Assembly: GCA_008828725.1 (NCBI GenBank)
Contig: MEHQ01000605.1
Span: forward strand, 1,028,789 to 1,092,788
DNA: 64,000 nucleotides
Reading direction: 5' to 3'
Source: Saccharina japonica
Lineage: Eukaryota > Sar > Phaeophyceae > Laminariales > Laminariaceae
The notes under the pieces are model-generated. The model was not told where the DNA came from, did not search any database, and saw only the letters and a list, made by a program, of their open reading frames with translations. Each line of letters begins with the position of its first letter. Position 1 is the first letter of the stretch. Of this stretch, positions 1-10,699 are shown piece after piece. A program made the position numbers and the translations under genes.

Positions 1-322
1 GGTACGGAACTTGCGGATGCGCAGCCTTCCCCAGCCGAAGAAGAAGTGCAAGCTACAGGCACACCCGGTCCGCAGCCCGCAGCCGGTGCCCCGGAGCCCG
101 CAGCCAGTCAGTGTTGCGCAGTCCGCAGCTGGTCAGCAGTCGGCCGCCTGTGCAGCTTTGGCCCCCCACCCTGCCGTCGGTTCTATGCTGGGGCCTGCAC
201 TATCGGAAGCCGCCGCGACCTGCCCTCCTCCGGCCGCGACGGCGCTATTAGTCGGCACAGTTCGTCGTGAAATACTCAACGTTGCGGAGGAAGCCTGGGG
301 CAAGGTCTCCCCCGTGTGGTAG
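1..322 (+). other. GC-rich open stretch at window edge, possible 3' end of a partial gene
   Basis: This stretch is distinctly richer in G and C than what follows and is open in two plus-strand frames to stops at 268-270 and 320-322. It enters from the left edge, so no start is visible. The frame from base 1 has an Ala/Pro/Glu-rich linker look; the frame ending at 322 is Ala/Pro rich. Internal CCCGCAGCC repeats explain part of the openness. No domain is recognised. It could be a low-complexity tail of a gene or of a retroelement polyprotein, or a non-coding GC-rich repeat. Confidence 0.2.
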
Positions 323-592
323 TTGTTGCTCTCTTCACTTTGCGTGGAAAGTAAACAATATATAAGATAAATATGCACGTACCTTGCACGAAAACCGTAC
401 GAACCCGCGGGTTTTGTCATTTTTTCAAACGATGCCTGTAGCGGTTTCGTTAGTGCAGTAGTGCCCCGAGAAAAGGGGCAAAAACCGTACGAAACCGCGG
501 TTTGGTACTGTTTATTCATACGGTGCACCGTGGAGAAACAGCGGTTATGAACGGTTTTCCCTACGGGGATTGGAACCGCACCGTAGCAAAAC

Positions 593-1105
593 CCGTTCAA
601 CGGGGAACCGCACCGAACCGCACCGTAGGATGTATCACAGCACCGAATCGCACCGTAGGATATACAAAATCTAAAAAACCGCACCGAATCGCACCGTAGG
701 ATTTCTGATTTTTGAAAACCGCACCGAACCGCAGCGTAGGATGCATGAAAAAAACGAACCGCACCGTTGCATTTACGATTTCTGAAAACCGCACCGAACC
801 GCACCATAGGATTCCTGATTTAAGAAAACCGCACCAAACCGCACCGTAGGATGCATGAAAAAACCGATCCGCACCGTTGCATTTACAATTTCGGAAAACC
901 GCACCGAACCGCACCGTAGGATTCCTGATTTCTGAAAACAGCACCGAACCGCACCGTAGGATGCACGAAAAAACGGAACCGCACCGTAGGATTTACAATA
1001 TCGGATAACTGCACCGAACCGCACCGTAAGATTTCCGCTTTCTGAAAACCGCACCGAACCGGACCGTAGCATTTTCGAAAAAACATAACCGCACCGTGCA
1101 CGGAC
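593..1105. repeat. Satellite-like tandem repeat built on ACCGCACCGTAGGAT
   Basis: The words GCACCGAACCGCACCGTAGG and close variants recur about every 57-60 bases, alternating with two spacer types (GATGCATGAAAAAA.. and GATTTCTGATTTCTGAAAA..), giving a higher-order period near 117-120 bases. Overlapping minus-strand reading frames rich in VRFGAV are a by-product of the repeat. I do not consider them genes. Confidence 0.85.
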
Positions 1106-1123
1106 GGTTAACCGTAAAGAACC

Positions 1124-1875
1124 CTGGAAAAATCGATTCGATCGGATATCAAAAGAAGTCCCAAATGACTATATTTTTTGGAAATCGAATCGAATCGATT
1201 CGAATCGATTCGAATCGATTGGAGTTCATCCAACATGCATGGCATGTTCCCACTGGGTGAACGTCCCCGAGGCGATCCGTCGCTGTTTGGGCTGTTCTCG
1301 ACAACCACGAACGAGGCGATAAATCGTTAACCCCAATGAGTGGCGACCGAAGCAATAGCCGCGCCCACGGCTACATATCATAGCACAACGTGGCCCGGCG
1401 GTGGCTCCTCAAACAAACTCATGGCGGTCGCAAGCTCAATTTATCCACCAGCTCCATCGGCCAAGCCCGGCGAGAATCAAGCGATCGACCCAAAACACGG
1501 AGGAAAAAATCAAGACTTCGATAGCTGGATCGCTGTCGCTGTCCGGTACATGGCGTTTAAGGGCTTTCTCCGACCACCCACGCGAAGATGAGAGTGACAG
1601 CTTCCTAGCCTGGGCCTTAAAAATATATCAGAGGCTGTAGCCGGCGTGCACGTGACGATGCACGCCGTCGCTCTCCGCTTCTTCCCTCGGCACTTGTCAG
1701 CCGGGTGTTCTGTGAGATGTCGCGTTATTCCGATCTCATTCACATTTCGAGAACATACGGAAAATACGTGATTTCATCTGATAGGACGCAAAGCCGTATT
1801 TTCACTTCAAATCGGAAAAAAATCGATTCGATTCTTTAAAAAAATCGATTTCAAATCGATTCAATTTGAAACTTT
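1124..1875. repeat. Pair of ATCGATT-rich clusters flanking about 600 bases
   Basis: A cluster of ATCGATTCGAATCGATT words lies at 1128-1222 and a second of AAATCGATT words at 1810-1865. The interval between them is GC-richer and includes an open plus-strand frame at 1340-1591 (83 codons) with no recognised domain. The arrangement could be a transposon with simple-sequence ends, or two independent microsatellites. Confidence 0.35.
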
Positions 1876-1879
1876 CTTT

Positions 1880-4147
1880 CGTTAATACGGGCCCTTAATA
1901 AGGGCCCTATGCATGGGCACAAACTGTCGAGATGTGTGTGTTGTCTTCATATTTAACCCGGTTGTTCTACCCAACCACACCAGTAGACCCAGTGTGTTTC
2001 CTGATTCCCAATCCTAGAGAGATGTGAACCACTCATAATGCCGACATCATGGAGACATACGTTTCGGTTGGGAATTTACTCCAATTTCTCAATCTGTACG
2101 AGGTACGTATCGGAAATGAAGATACGATCCACACATCGATGAGTACGATGAATCTCACCACCATGCATGCGCTTTATTCACCTCCGCATACATACGTACT
2201 CGGCTATACTCTGTGTGTCGATTTTCCGCTGTCGGGAAAGTTTCTCACTCATGGCTAGATGTGACGTTGTCATTGGCAAACCGAACCTGTCTCCACAAAG
2301 AATGATCGTCTGAGCCATAGGTAACAGCAAGACTGAATCCCGACCATACCCGGCGCATATATATTGTGGACGGGAGTGGAATATATGTGGATGAAATTAA
2401 TGAATTAACTACTTGAGCCAATCGTGGGGAAAACAACCTGCCTCGTAGAAGAGATTGATGCACAAAAGGCAGACAGAAAGGGGTGCAAATCAACTGTGTG
2501 CAAATCAAGTATATATATATCTAAACGCTGTACTGCAGTCATGTCAGTAAGTTGTAACCGCTATGTTTGTTGAACTTCTCTCCGATAACGTTGACAATTT
2601 TCCAACATCACGGGTAGTCATGGAGGTTGGGCAATGCTTGAAGACGATGTAGCAGTCCTACAGCAGTCGTACGCCGTTGATAATACCACGATTTTGGAGT
2701 AGTTCCGTGTTACGCATACTGCCAATAGGGGTTTTACCGGAGATACGGGAGGGGGTCACGTTTACGACCTCGCTGTTTCCAAAGCTCACACCCAACCACG
2801 TGGACGGCTGCCTTATTTATACGCTGTCGAACGTTCCGGTGCGTTTGGGTTTGAATCAGGCGGTGTGCATGTACAGTAAATAGAGGGAAAACAGCAGCGG
2901 TGAATCGATTTATGAGAGTCGTACAGAAATAATGGCTAGCATTAATGACACATACGTTTCGGTTGTGCAATGAAGGGGTGGTCGCCCCTTTCATTTTCCT
3001 TGGCCGTTTCCACGTGTCTGAATTGATGAGCAGAACATTGTAGGCCTGTTGTCCTGGTTAGCGATATATAATACCCACCACCGATCTTCGCATATAGTCT
3101 GTGCACTTCAGCTGTAGACGAAGGGTGCTTTGGGTGGTACGTTTAAAGGGCTGCGAGATTAGGCGACGGGTACTTATGTAAAGCGGTTACTTGAGAGAGT
3201 TGCCACAGGAGAGGATTCACGAACACTGCTGTCGAGAGTAACAGTATTCATGGTGCCATCATCCTGTAGAATACGACTTGTTATTGTGGAGCTTATTCTC
3301 GTACGGTTTCAACGTGAATCAGGCATAAGAGAGGATAGGATGAGCACATCTCTCTGTGCACACGATGGAGCTTTCTGCCGTACCCGTCCTTCGTACTAGA
3401 GTTCATTTGGTGATTTCACCGGCGTACATGTTGGGATGTCGAATCATTGGCAAACTGCACCGGTCACCACAGAGCAACATCGCCTGGCCTCAAGAAAATG
3501 CTCAAAAGAAACCCAGACGCATTTAATTGAAAGGGGTAGGTGAACAAAAGCAGATACAGTTCGATAAAGCAAAATGTTTTTGTCAGCTATGATATATACA
3601 GTAAAAACTCAGACGTTGTGCACATTGCTGCCAAGTAGAAAGGGCCCAACATGTCTTTCGAGCGATCAACGCCAAATTCTTTCGACCATATTACAATAGG
3701 GGCAGGGGTGTGGATGGAAGAAGTTAGATCATTAAGTGACCCGTAAAATAGTGAGCATTCGTCCAGGTTAACAAATGACGGGCACGATATGATCGACAGC
3801 AGTAGTAGCCGATACGACCATTAGTGTATGATACGGGCTAATTTATTCTGTAGTCGACATGGTTACTCCGTTTTACACGAAATTTAGATCTTACCCTCAA
3901 AGGCTCCGCAAGGCGGGGGTCACACTGAGGACGGCGATAAGGATTTGACAGGTTATGGCATTGTCGGCAGTACCCCCCACGATCCATGACTTCATGGAGA
4001 ATACGACATGTGTCGGAAATATGACAGACGTACCACTTTAGGACCAATCGGCGTTGATATTTCCTCTACTGTAGAGACACACAACCGAACGATCTCGAAG
4101 AGCCCATCCATGGCGATGCAGCAATCTACCCACGGTAAGCCACAAGA
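1880..4147. other. Intergenic stretch, no gene recognised
   Basis: Only short random-looking frames are present. GGGCCCTTAATAAGGGCCC at 1888-1907 is a perfect short palindrome resembling two abutting ends of the family B element, perhaps an excision scar. ACATACGTTTCGGTTG recurs at 2053 and 2950, and CATTGGCAAAC plus following words recur near 2270 and 3445, so the region contains old internal duplications. Confidence 0.5.
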
Positions 4148-4394
4148 GACGCATGCTACGATAGAGGTACACCATGTTTTTTCTGAGCTCCTCACTTAAG
4201 GAGCGTCATACCTCACCGAAACAATGATTTTGGAGAAAAATAAAAGTGCTGCCGGATGCGAAATTTCATGACTGAAATATCCTCTGAAACATTATTCGCC
4301 ACAAAAATGAAAGTCCGACGAATTTGGGTTAAGGAGCCCGATCGTTCAGAAACCGATTCAGCCAAAAAGTGCTACCTCTACCGTAGCACGCGTC
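4148..4394 (+). mobile_element. Family A inverted-repeat element (MITE), copy 1
   Basis: About 247 bases bounded by imperfect 21-base terminal inverted repeats: left end GACGCATGCTACGATAGAGGT, right end the reverse complement with two changes. AAGA flanks both sides and may be the target duplication. The interior has no transposase frame, so it is a non-autonomous DNA element. GAGCTCCTCACTTAAGGAG inside the left half is itself a hairpin. Confidence 0.88.
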
Positions 4395-4965
4395 AAGAGC
4401 ACCATTTCTTCCTAGTCGCTATCATCGACCCTATAACCCTTACCACACAAAACTCTTTGTGCTCACAGGTAGAAGTAATTACTCACAGTACCTCCTATCG
4501 AAATAATTGTATTGGCCAAAATTCCATTCTTTGTTTTCGCGCAATTTTCAGTATTTCCAAATTTTCAAAGTAAACACACTTTCCAAATATTGGAATGCGG
4601 AGCCTTCCAAACATTTCGCCCCCTGTTGAAACAACCAAACGTGTTCCAAATAAATAGTGTTTTTTCCTGTTTTTTTCTGTTCTTTATTCGAAAATATATT
4701 TGTTTTTTTGGGAAAACGTCGCTTGATGAGAACGCCACTTACAGCAGCAGTAGTTCGCCTTGGCATCGTAAAAGGAAAGTGGGCAGGCGCACAATGGGTA
4801 TTGGAGGGGATGCTCCGTTGCTTCCCCATAGCCGAAAATGCAATGGTGACGAAAATGTACAGTGCTGGCCATGACGAACCCTCCACCACGAAGATAAAAG
4901 CTCGAAGAAACAACATCAGGAAAGACGCGTTAAAATCCATTTATCTCTTCTTATATATCACACAC
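4395..4965. other. Spacer between two family A elements, no gene recognised
   Basis: It is T-rich at 4500-4700 and more balanced at 4720-4930, where one plus-strand frame stays open through 4657-5004. That frame runs into the next family A element, so it is not a convincing gene. No motif is recognised. Confidence 0.4.
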
Positions 4966-5216
4966 GACGCATGCTACGATAGAGGTGCACCATGTTTTTT
5001 CTGAGCTCCTCACTTAAGGAGCGTCATACCATCACCGAAAAACTGATGTTGGAGGAAAATAAAAGTGCTTATGCCGGATGCGAAATTTCATGACAGAAGT
5101 ATGTTCTGAAACAGTATTCGCCACAAAAATGAATGTCAGACGAATTCGGGTTAAGGGACCCGATCGTTCAGGAAACGACTCAGCCTAAAAGTGTTACCTC
5201 TACAGTAGCACGCGTC
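4966..5216 (+). mobile_element. Family A inverted-repeat element, copy 2
   Basis: Same orientation, ends and interior as the copy 570 bases upstream, with scattered substitutions. Terminal inverted repeats GACGC..GCTACGATAGAGGT and ACCTCTACAGTAGCACGCGTC are clear. No coding capacity. Confidence 0.87.
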
Positions 5217-5678
5217 ACATTTGTACCAGGATCATCATCGTCACGTTAGCATCTTAATAGAATATAACCTTCCTTATCCATTTTATATCTGCCAACGTAT
5301 AGCGCTTGTTCCAGCCATACCATCCAAACGGAATCCAGAGTAAGATATTCTAGTACGCGGAGAATACGTTACCAAACCAGGCACGACTACTTGGCGAAAC
5401 TTAACCAACGGTGTAGGCCCTCTTAGTAATAGGCATGCCAATGACGTGCAAGAAGGGCGGCTTTTACTAGAGCGTTATTAATAAGATTTAAGGGATGAGA
5501 GTATTCTTGTTGTATTCACTGTTCGGCAAATATGCCTGTGAGTAAGTGATCCATAGCAAAAAACACACCAGGGGACACAGGCCGCAGGTTTCTCGACTGC
5601 TACCACTCTGGGCCATAATATAGGTACCGCGGGTTATCGCTCATCGCATAGGGACCGTTTGAGTTGTAGTTTTGTACG
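5217..5678. other. No gene recognised
   Basis: Short spacer between family A copies with stops in all frames. I see no promoter, RNA gene or repeat. Confidence 0.5.
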
Positions 5679-5932
5679 GACGTGTGCTACGATAGAGGTA
5701 GCACTTTTCGCTGATTTGTTTTCCGAATGATCGGGCTCCTTAACCCAATTTCGTCGGACTTTCATTCTTGTGTTGCCATATTTTCCATAGTTCACCTAGC
5801 TCATGGGATTGTTGGTCTGGTAGCACTTTTGGTTTTTTGCAAAATCGGTTTTCGGGTGAGGTATGCAGCTCCTCAAGTGACCACCCTTACAAGGCAAAAA
5901 CATCACGGTGCACCTGTATCGTAGCATTCGTC
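5679..5932 (-). mobile_element. Family A inverted-repeat element, copy 3, reverse orientation
   Basis: It begins GACGTGTGCTACGATAGAGGT and ends with TATCGTAGCATTCGTC. Internal words GATCGGGCTCCTTAACCCA and CGTCGGACTTTCATTCTTG are the reverse complement of the core of copies 1 and 2. It is the most diverged of the first three. Confidence 0.8.
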
Positions 5933-8900
5933 TACGACGGATCTATCTTCGAAAAGTCACGTCTCTCTTGTTATTTCATATAATAAGTAGAACTTTCCTA
6001 GTGTTATCCAGGTGAAATGAAAACGAAACGCACGCAATTCCGCTCGACATTCGTTCCATAAAATGTTCTGATTTTGGTTTTGAAAATTTAAGGCAGACGT
6101 TGTTTTCGATTACGTTTTCATGACAACACTCCGCTAAGTCACTAGGTTACCGACATCTCGCTTTTGCGAAGAAAATGTATGAGCGAAGAATGCCCCTGGT
6201 GGTTGCGCGTTTTTCAGCAGCACGTTTTAGCATTTTGGGCCGGTTATAAAGTTCCAAAACCGATGCCATCCATCCCGTCTCGAAAGGGATGCGTGGTTAA
6301 ATGTTATATCACAAAGGCAAGCAACAAACGACCCCCCCCCCCCCGCCCCACCCCCAAGCATTTCGACCCGTCGCAGTGGGAGCAATGCTCTGAGTGACCT
6401 TCCTAGGTGATATAGTCTACGAACGACACTATGGAGACATTCGGAAAAATGTGTATTTTGCACTTCACCACCAAATCGTGCAGAACACAGTTACATACCT
6501 CGGATTTTCTAGTTTGTGTATATTGTCGCCAATATTGATATCGGCACACATGCCATTGCGAGCCATATGGTATGTCTCAAAGTGATACACCGTAGACGTA
6601 TGTGCATTCGATTGTGCACGGTAACACGAAGGAACTAAACGCCACCCAAACAAATAACTGACGGGAAAACATAAAGAAAATGAAGTTTGTTGTCGACAAC
6701 AGCAGCAGCAGCGTTGAACTATGTACAGCATTGTTCTTTTGTCGAGTTAACGCTGTATGTCGTGTATGTTGTATACATATGGGTAACGTCATGCCCTGGT
6801 ACTCGCTCAATGTTGTTCAGTTCCATACCCTCGCTGGTGCGGTCCTCGGACCCTCGCTCGGGGGGGGCGAGAGACTCGATCCCCCAATTCGTCGAATTCC
6901 GGTGATACACTTAACTCACCGACATCTGAACAATGCTGCCCTCTCAACCACAAAACGCACAAAATTCCTCAAACAAAATGTTTTGTGTAGTCCCAGGCGT
7001 ACATACCCTGTGCCGTGCCTGTTTTCACTCGGCCGGATGATCGTGCATACGCCGGTATCACGCGTCTAACTGTTGCCACTGTCGGGTAAAATATTTCGGA
7101 TTGGATGCAATTACACTGGTTGGTGCCGCGACGAGTGATTCACCGTCATTGAGGGAAACGTCGGGACGGCAAAGGCTAACCTCAGGTAGCACTCGCACGG
7201 GTGCGGCCTTCGGCATCCCTCTGGGATACATCAGGGGATCAGGGGGGCGAGGTTTCGTTTGGCGGCGAAATATTTCGACCGGAGGTGCCCCAAGTGGCTT
7301 CGCTGTTGGGATGTCTCCGAGCATCCACATCGAGTAAACATATGCAATATTCGTGAGTTGGAGGCCATACCGCTCACATATGCGTGCCGCCGAAAACAAG
7401 TTAAATAAAAATTATCCTTTGGGTAAGATCGTTTTCATCGTGGGGGTTTCGTTTCTGTAGACAATGCCTCGTACACGGCTTCTTGTTCTCGGATTATAAA
7501 TATATTGCCCACTTCAACTGCAGCATCACCCCACAGTAGGACGGACTTGGTTCCCTAGCGTGTGTGGTACAGTTCTCTAGAGAGCTCTCTCTTGAGTACT
7601 CTAGGGTATGCCCCCGTCATGTTTTGAACAATTATCTCTCCTCCTGATCCTGTGTTTCCAACAACGTAGGCATCAAGTCCTCCGTCGCAATGTAGCGTAT
7701 ATACTTCTCAGAAATTGTGAAGCATGTTTCCTTGGGCCTCTCGTCCCCTGTTCGCGCAAAACAGGCGGGTCTTGAACTACTGACAACGTCGCCTTTGCAC
7801 AAGACTGTCAACACATATAGAGTACCGGCGAGTTTTGATTTGAACGTCCTACGTTGAATGTGAGTGAGCAATCCAACAGGTGAAGGGATGTCTGAATGTT
7901 TCTGCAGGCCGATGACGGGGTTGAGGCTACGCTGCTGCTTACAGGTGGAAGCGCCCGAACAATGCACCGTCGCTATTTTTGGAACCACTTCCCTAGGCGC
8001 TATTCTGTATGCTGCAGTAAAATTATATGTTCCACAGGATTGCGTTACGCACATGGTTGCTCACGTAGAGCTGCCACCCTTGTTGATGCGTACCTGAAAC
8101 AATGACAACTAGTAATAGGCGTCGCCCAGTCGCTACTGAATTCGACGTTAGAAAACACCATCATCGGGTGAACGATTGGTTATATAGGAACAATGTCACC
8201 ACTAGGATAAAGGAAATGAGAAATCCACGGCAAACGCGCAGAGGCTGATCTTAAACAAGCCCACTGTAGAGCGAAGTCATATATCGGAACTATCGTTTGT
8301 TCGTGTTGACGACTGTCTCGTTTTTGATGGGCTATGAAATTCCCTTGTTTCGATATGTAGGGAGATGAGCCCCTGCTAGCACGGGGGATGATAGGGTCGG
8401 GCGGTACGGGACGCAAGATAGCCAAACTCGACCTCAATTCGGACTAACTAAACACCGACCCTTGACTTCGGTTAGTGGCCCAGACGCAAAATAAACGGCG
8501 TGCTACGTAAGCGTAACGTGTCCCTTGGGGTGCCAGCAGTCGTATGAAACGACTGTATTACTAGTGGTAGCTTGAATAACCAATACACAACTTTAGCGTC
8601 CAGGGAGAGGAACACCCTATGGTACAATCATGGAGTCCATCGACCTGCCGTCGGACTCCATCTCGGAGCCACTTAATGGAGCCAATGTGTAACCTACTAT
8701 ATATTGGTGTCGCCTAGCGGCTCATTAGATAGGAGATCACAATAGCCACCTGGAGGCATATGCTAATCGCTCGGCTGCCATCTTGTACAAAATATGACAC
8801 AAAACAGTGCAAACTATCAACGCACTTGATGAAAACAAACTAACATTGTAACCGACCCACACACGCCTGGTGGTCGCCCTATTAATAGTACGATCCCCGG

Positions 8901-9060
8901 ATGTGAACACGTACCCCACTTGAAAAATGGAAACAACAAAACCGTTCGGAGCGCTCACAGCACACGAGTAGATACCCAACCGGTTAATACTCCAAACGAC
9001 CGCTTAATGTTACACAAATACATATTACACGCCCTGGACCGTTCACTCGAGTGCAAACAG
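5933..9060. other. Intergenic region with only unassigned frames
   Basis: No domain is recognised. The block 7060-7400 is GC-richer and open on both strands (113 codons minus, 78 codons plus), which looks like old coding or retroelement sequence. A minus frame of 140 codons occupies 7632-8054 and is unrecognised. A C/G-rich run lies at 6334-6352. TGGAGTCCATCGAC and GTCGGACTCCA at about 8632-8660 form a short hairpin. Confidence 0.4.
7058..7399 (-). other. Coding-like GC-rich block, function unknown
   Basis: An open frame of 113 codons with a Pro/Arg-rich middle (motif PPVEIFRRQTKPRPPDPL) lies in a local GC peak, unlike the AT-richer flanks. The opposite strand is open as well, so the reading direction is uncertain. 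No splice sites, homologue or start context could be established. It may be a fragment of a decayed retroelement or a single exon. Confidence 0.2.
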
Positions 9061-9137
9061 GGTGGGGGTTCGAGTACCGCGCAAATGTCGCGCCGATGTA
9101 GAGGATTATCATCATCTCGTGCGCTCGTATCACAGAG

Positions 9138-9215
9138 AGACATCGCCATTCAGTGAAGGAACACGACGCCAAGGTCGGCGTTGTAAGTTCAAAGCCCAGC
9201 CAGACCGCCTTGACA
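9138..9215 (+). repeat. tRNA-derived (SINE-like) relic
   Basis: TAAGTTCAAAGCCC at about 9182-9195 fits the T-arm / box B of a tRNA. Upstream CATTCAGTGAAGG resembles box A, and ACGCC..GGCGT between them could be an anticodon stem. A closed cloverleaf cannot be drawn, so this is at most a tRNA pseudogene or SINE head. Confidence 0.25.
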
Positions 9216-9636
9216 TGGTTTCGGCGTTTGATAAGTCCCGTCACTACCTGTCTGAATGGGTCATGGCGTCTGCGTGTAGGCAGGGTGGGGTTCGGTGTGT
9301 TGGCGACAAGCAAGGTTGGAGGGAAAGTAGTAACGAGTCAGTAGTCTGTTGGGATCTGTCACCAGATAGGGACCTACAACATACACGAAGTGAACGTTGC
9401 GGAAAATGACCACCTCTTCTGATAACCAATTTTTCCTTCGCTATGGTAGGGCAAGCGCGGCGTCATTATTTGCGGCACCTTTCGATTGATGCGATGTGTC
9501 GCCTACACACGAACTGGCGTCCAGACAAGATTTCAAGATTGTTATACCCGACTAACTAATCGCATGACTCACTGCAGGTCATGTACAGAACAACGAGGCG
9601 TCCTACAATTAGGGTCGCACGTTTCGGTCAATCTAT

Positions 9637-9796
9637 GACGTATACCACGATGGAGGTGGACCACCGTTTTGTATGAGGCTCGTCACTTAAGGGAGCACTA
9701 TTTCTCTCCCAAACATCGAAAAATTGGAAACTGCTACCCGACGACCGATCCTAGGGTGGCCTTGGTGTACAATAAAACAAAACCCAAGATAAGAAC
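9637..9796 (+). mobile_element. Family A element, 5' part, interrupted by a family B element
   Basis: The left end GACG..ACCACGATGGAGGTGG and the hairpin GCTCGTCACTTAAGGGAGC match the start of other family A copies. The similarity stops where a family B element begins, and the usual right end is degraded beyond it. Confidence 0.6.
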
Positions 9797-10019
9797 TAAA
9801 GGCCCACATTAACGAATACCAGGTATAAAATAAATTCAATTTGAAAAAAAATATCAAAATTCGCGTTTTTATGGTCAACACACGCACGGGCATCAAAGAT
9901 CAGGATCTTGGGGTATAATCTTGGGTGGTGGTGCGGGTTCTGACCAATGAAAGGCGAATTTGATTGTTTTTTTGTTCCAAATTTATTTGTTTTCTTTTCT
10001 TCGTTAAAACGGGCCCTAA
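9797..10019 (+). mobile_element. Family B inverted-repeat element (GGGCCC ends), copy 1
   Basis: About 220 bases with ends TAAAGGCCCACATTAACGAA and its inverse TTCGTTAAAACGGGCCCTA. The core contains ATCTTGGGGTATAATCTTGG, shared with copies near 51.8 and 53.4 kb. It is AT-rich with no coding capacity. Probable TTA/TAA-type target preference. Confidence 0.85.
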
Positions 10020-10032
10020 CTACCGCCGAATT

Positions 10033-10218
10033 GACGCGTTCTACGACAAAGGTATCACGGTTTGGCGGAAAACGGTTCTGAATGAAGACGGGAGGGGCTC
10101 CTTGACCCTTAATCGTCGGAACTTCATATTTGTGTGCAGGCTACTGCAGGTATAGAGGTCTCTAAGTGACCAACCTCTGAGAAACAAAGGGTGCGCCTCT
10201 ATTATCGTAGCATGCGTC
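10033..10218 (-). mobile_element. Family A element, copy in reverse orientation, internally shortened
   Basis: Left end GACGCGTTCTACGACAAAGGT and right end GCGCCTCTATTATCGTAGCATGCGTC form the family A inverted repeats. The interior is about 60 bases shorter than in full copies. Confidence 0.75.
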
Positions 10219-10699
10219 AGTTTGGTTTTGGGGAGCCTCATCAACCAGACTTGAATTTTGCCTGACAATGCTCCCTCTATCGCGCTGTACCCTTGCTATG
10301 TTCTGACCGACGGTGCTCGTAAACCCAATGATAGAACCGTTGGAATACCCTTACATGCATGTCTCATGAAGTATCTATAGCAGTCTTGTGGGATCGTTGG
10401 TCGGGTGGCATTTTTGAGTTTTCTTACAATCAGGTGTTTAGGTGACGTACTACAGCAGTAGCAGCGTAGAGGTTCTCTAGTCTGGAGCCCTGTATACAAA
10501 TAGGTGTTATCGTGATCGTAACATGAGCCTCATGGTCAAATAGCAGGTTATGGGGTAATGCCAACATTGCAGAGTAGCTTCCCAGGCGTGTCTACCCGTC
10601 AGTCATATATCAGTTGGCCGCGCTTCTGCTGTAATACCAATCATGACAAAAAGATCGCAGATAGCTTCACGTGGGATTGTGCCGAAACACTACCAGAAC

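Noticed and set aside
133..1101. Long minus-strand frames rich in VRFGAV repeats
   Set aside because: They are translations of the tandem satellite and occur in all three minus frames. The repeat period is not a sign of coding.
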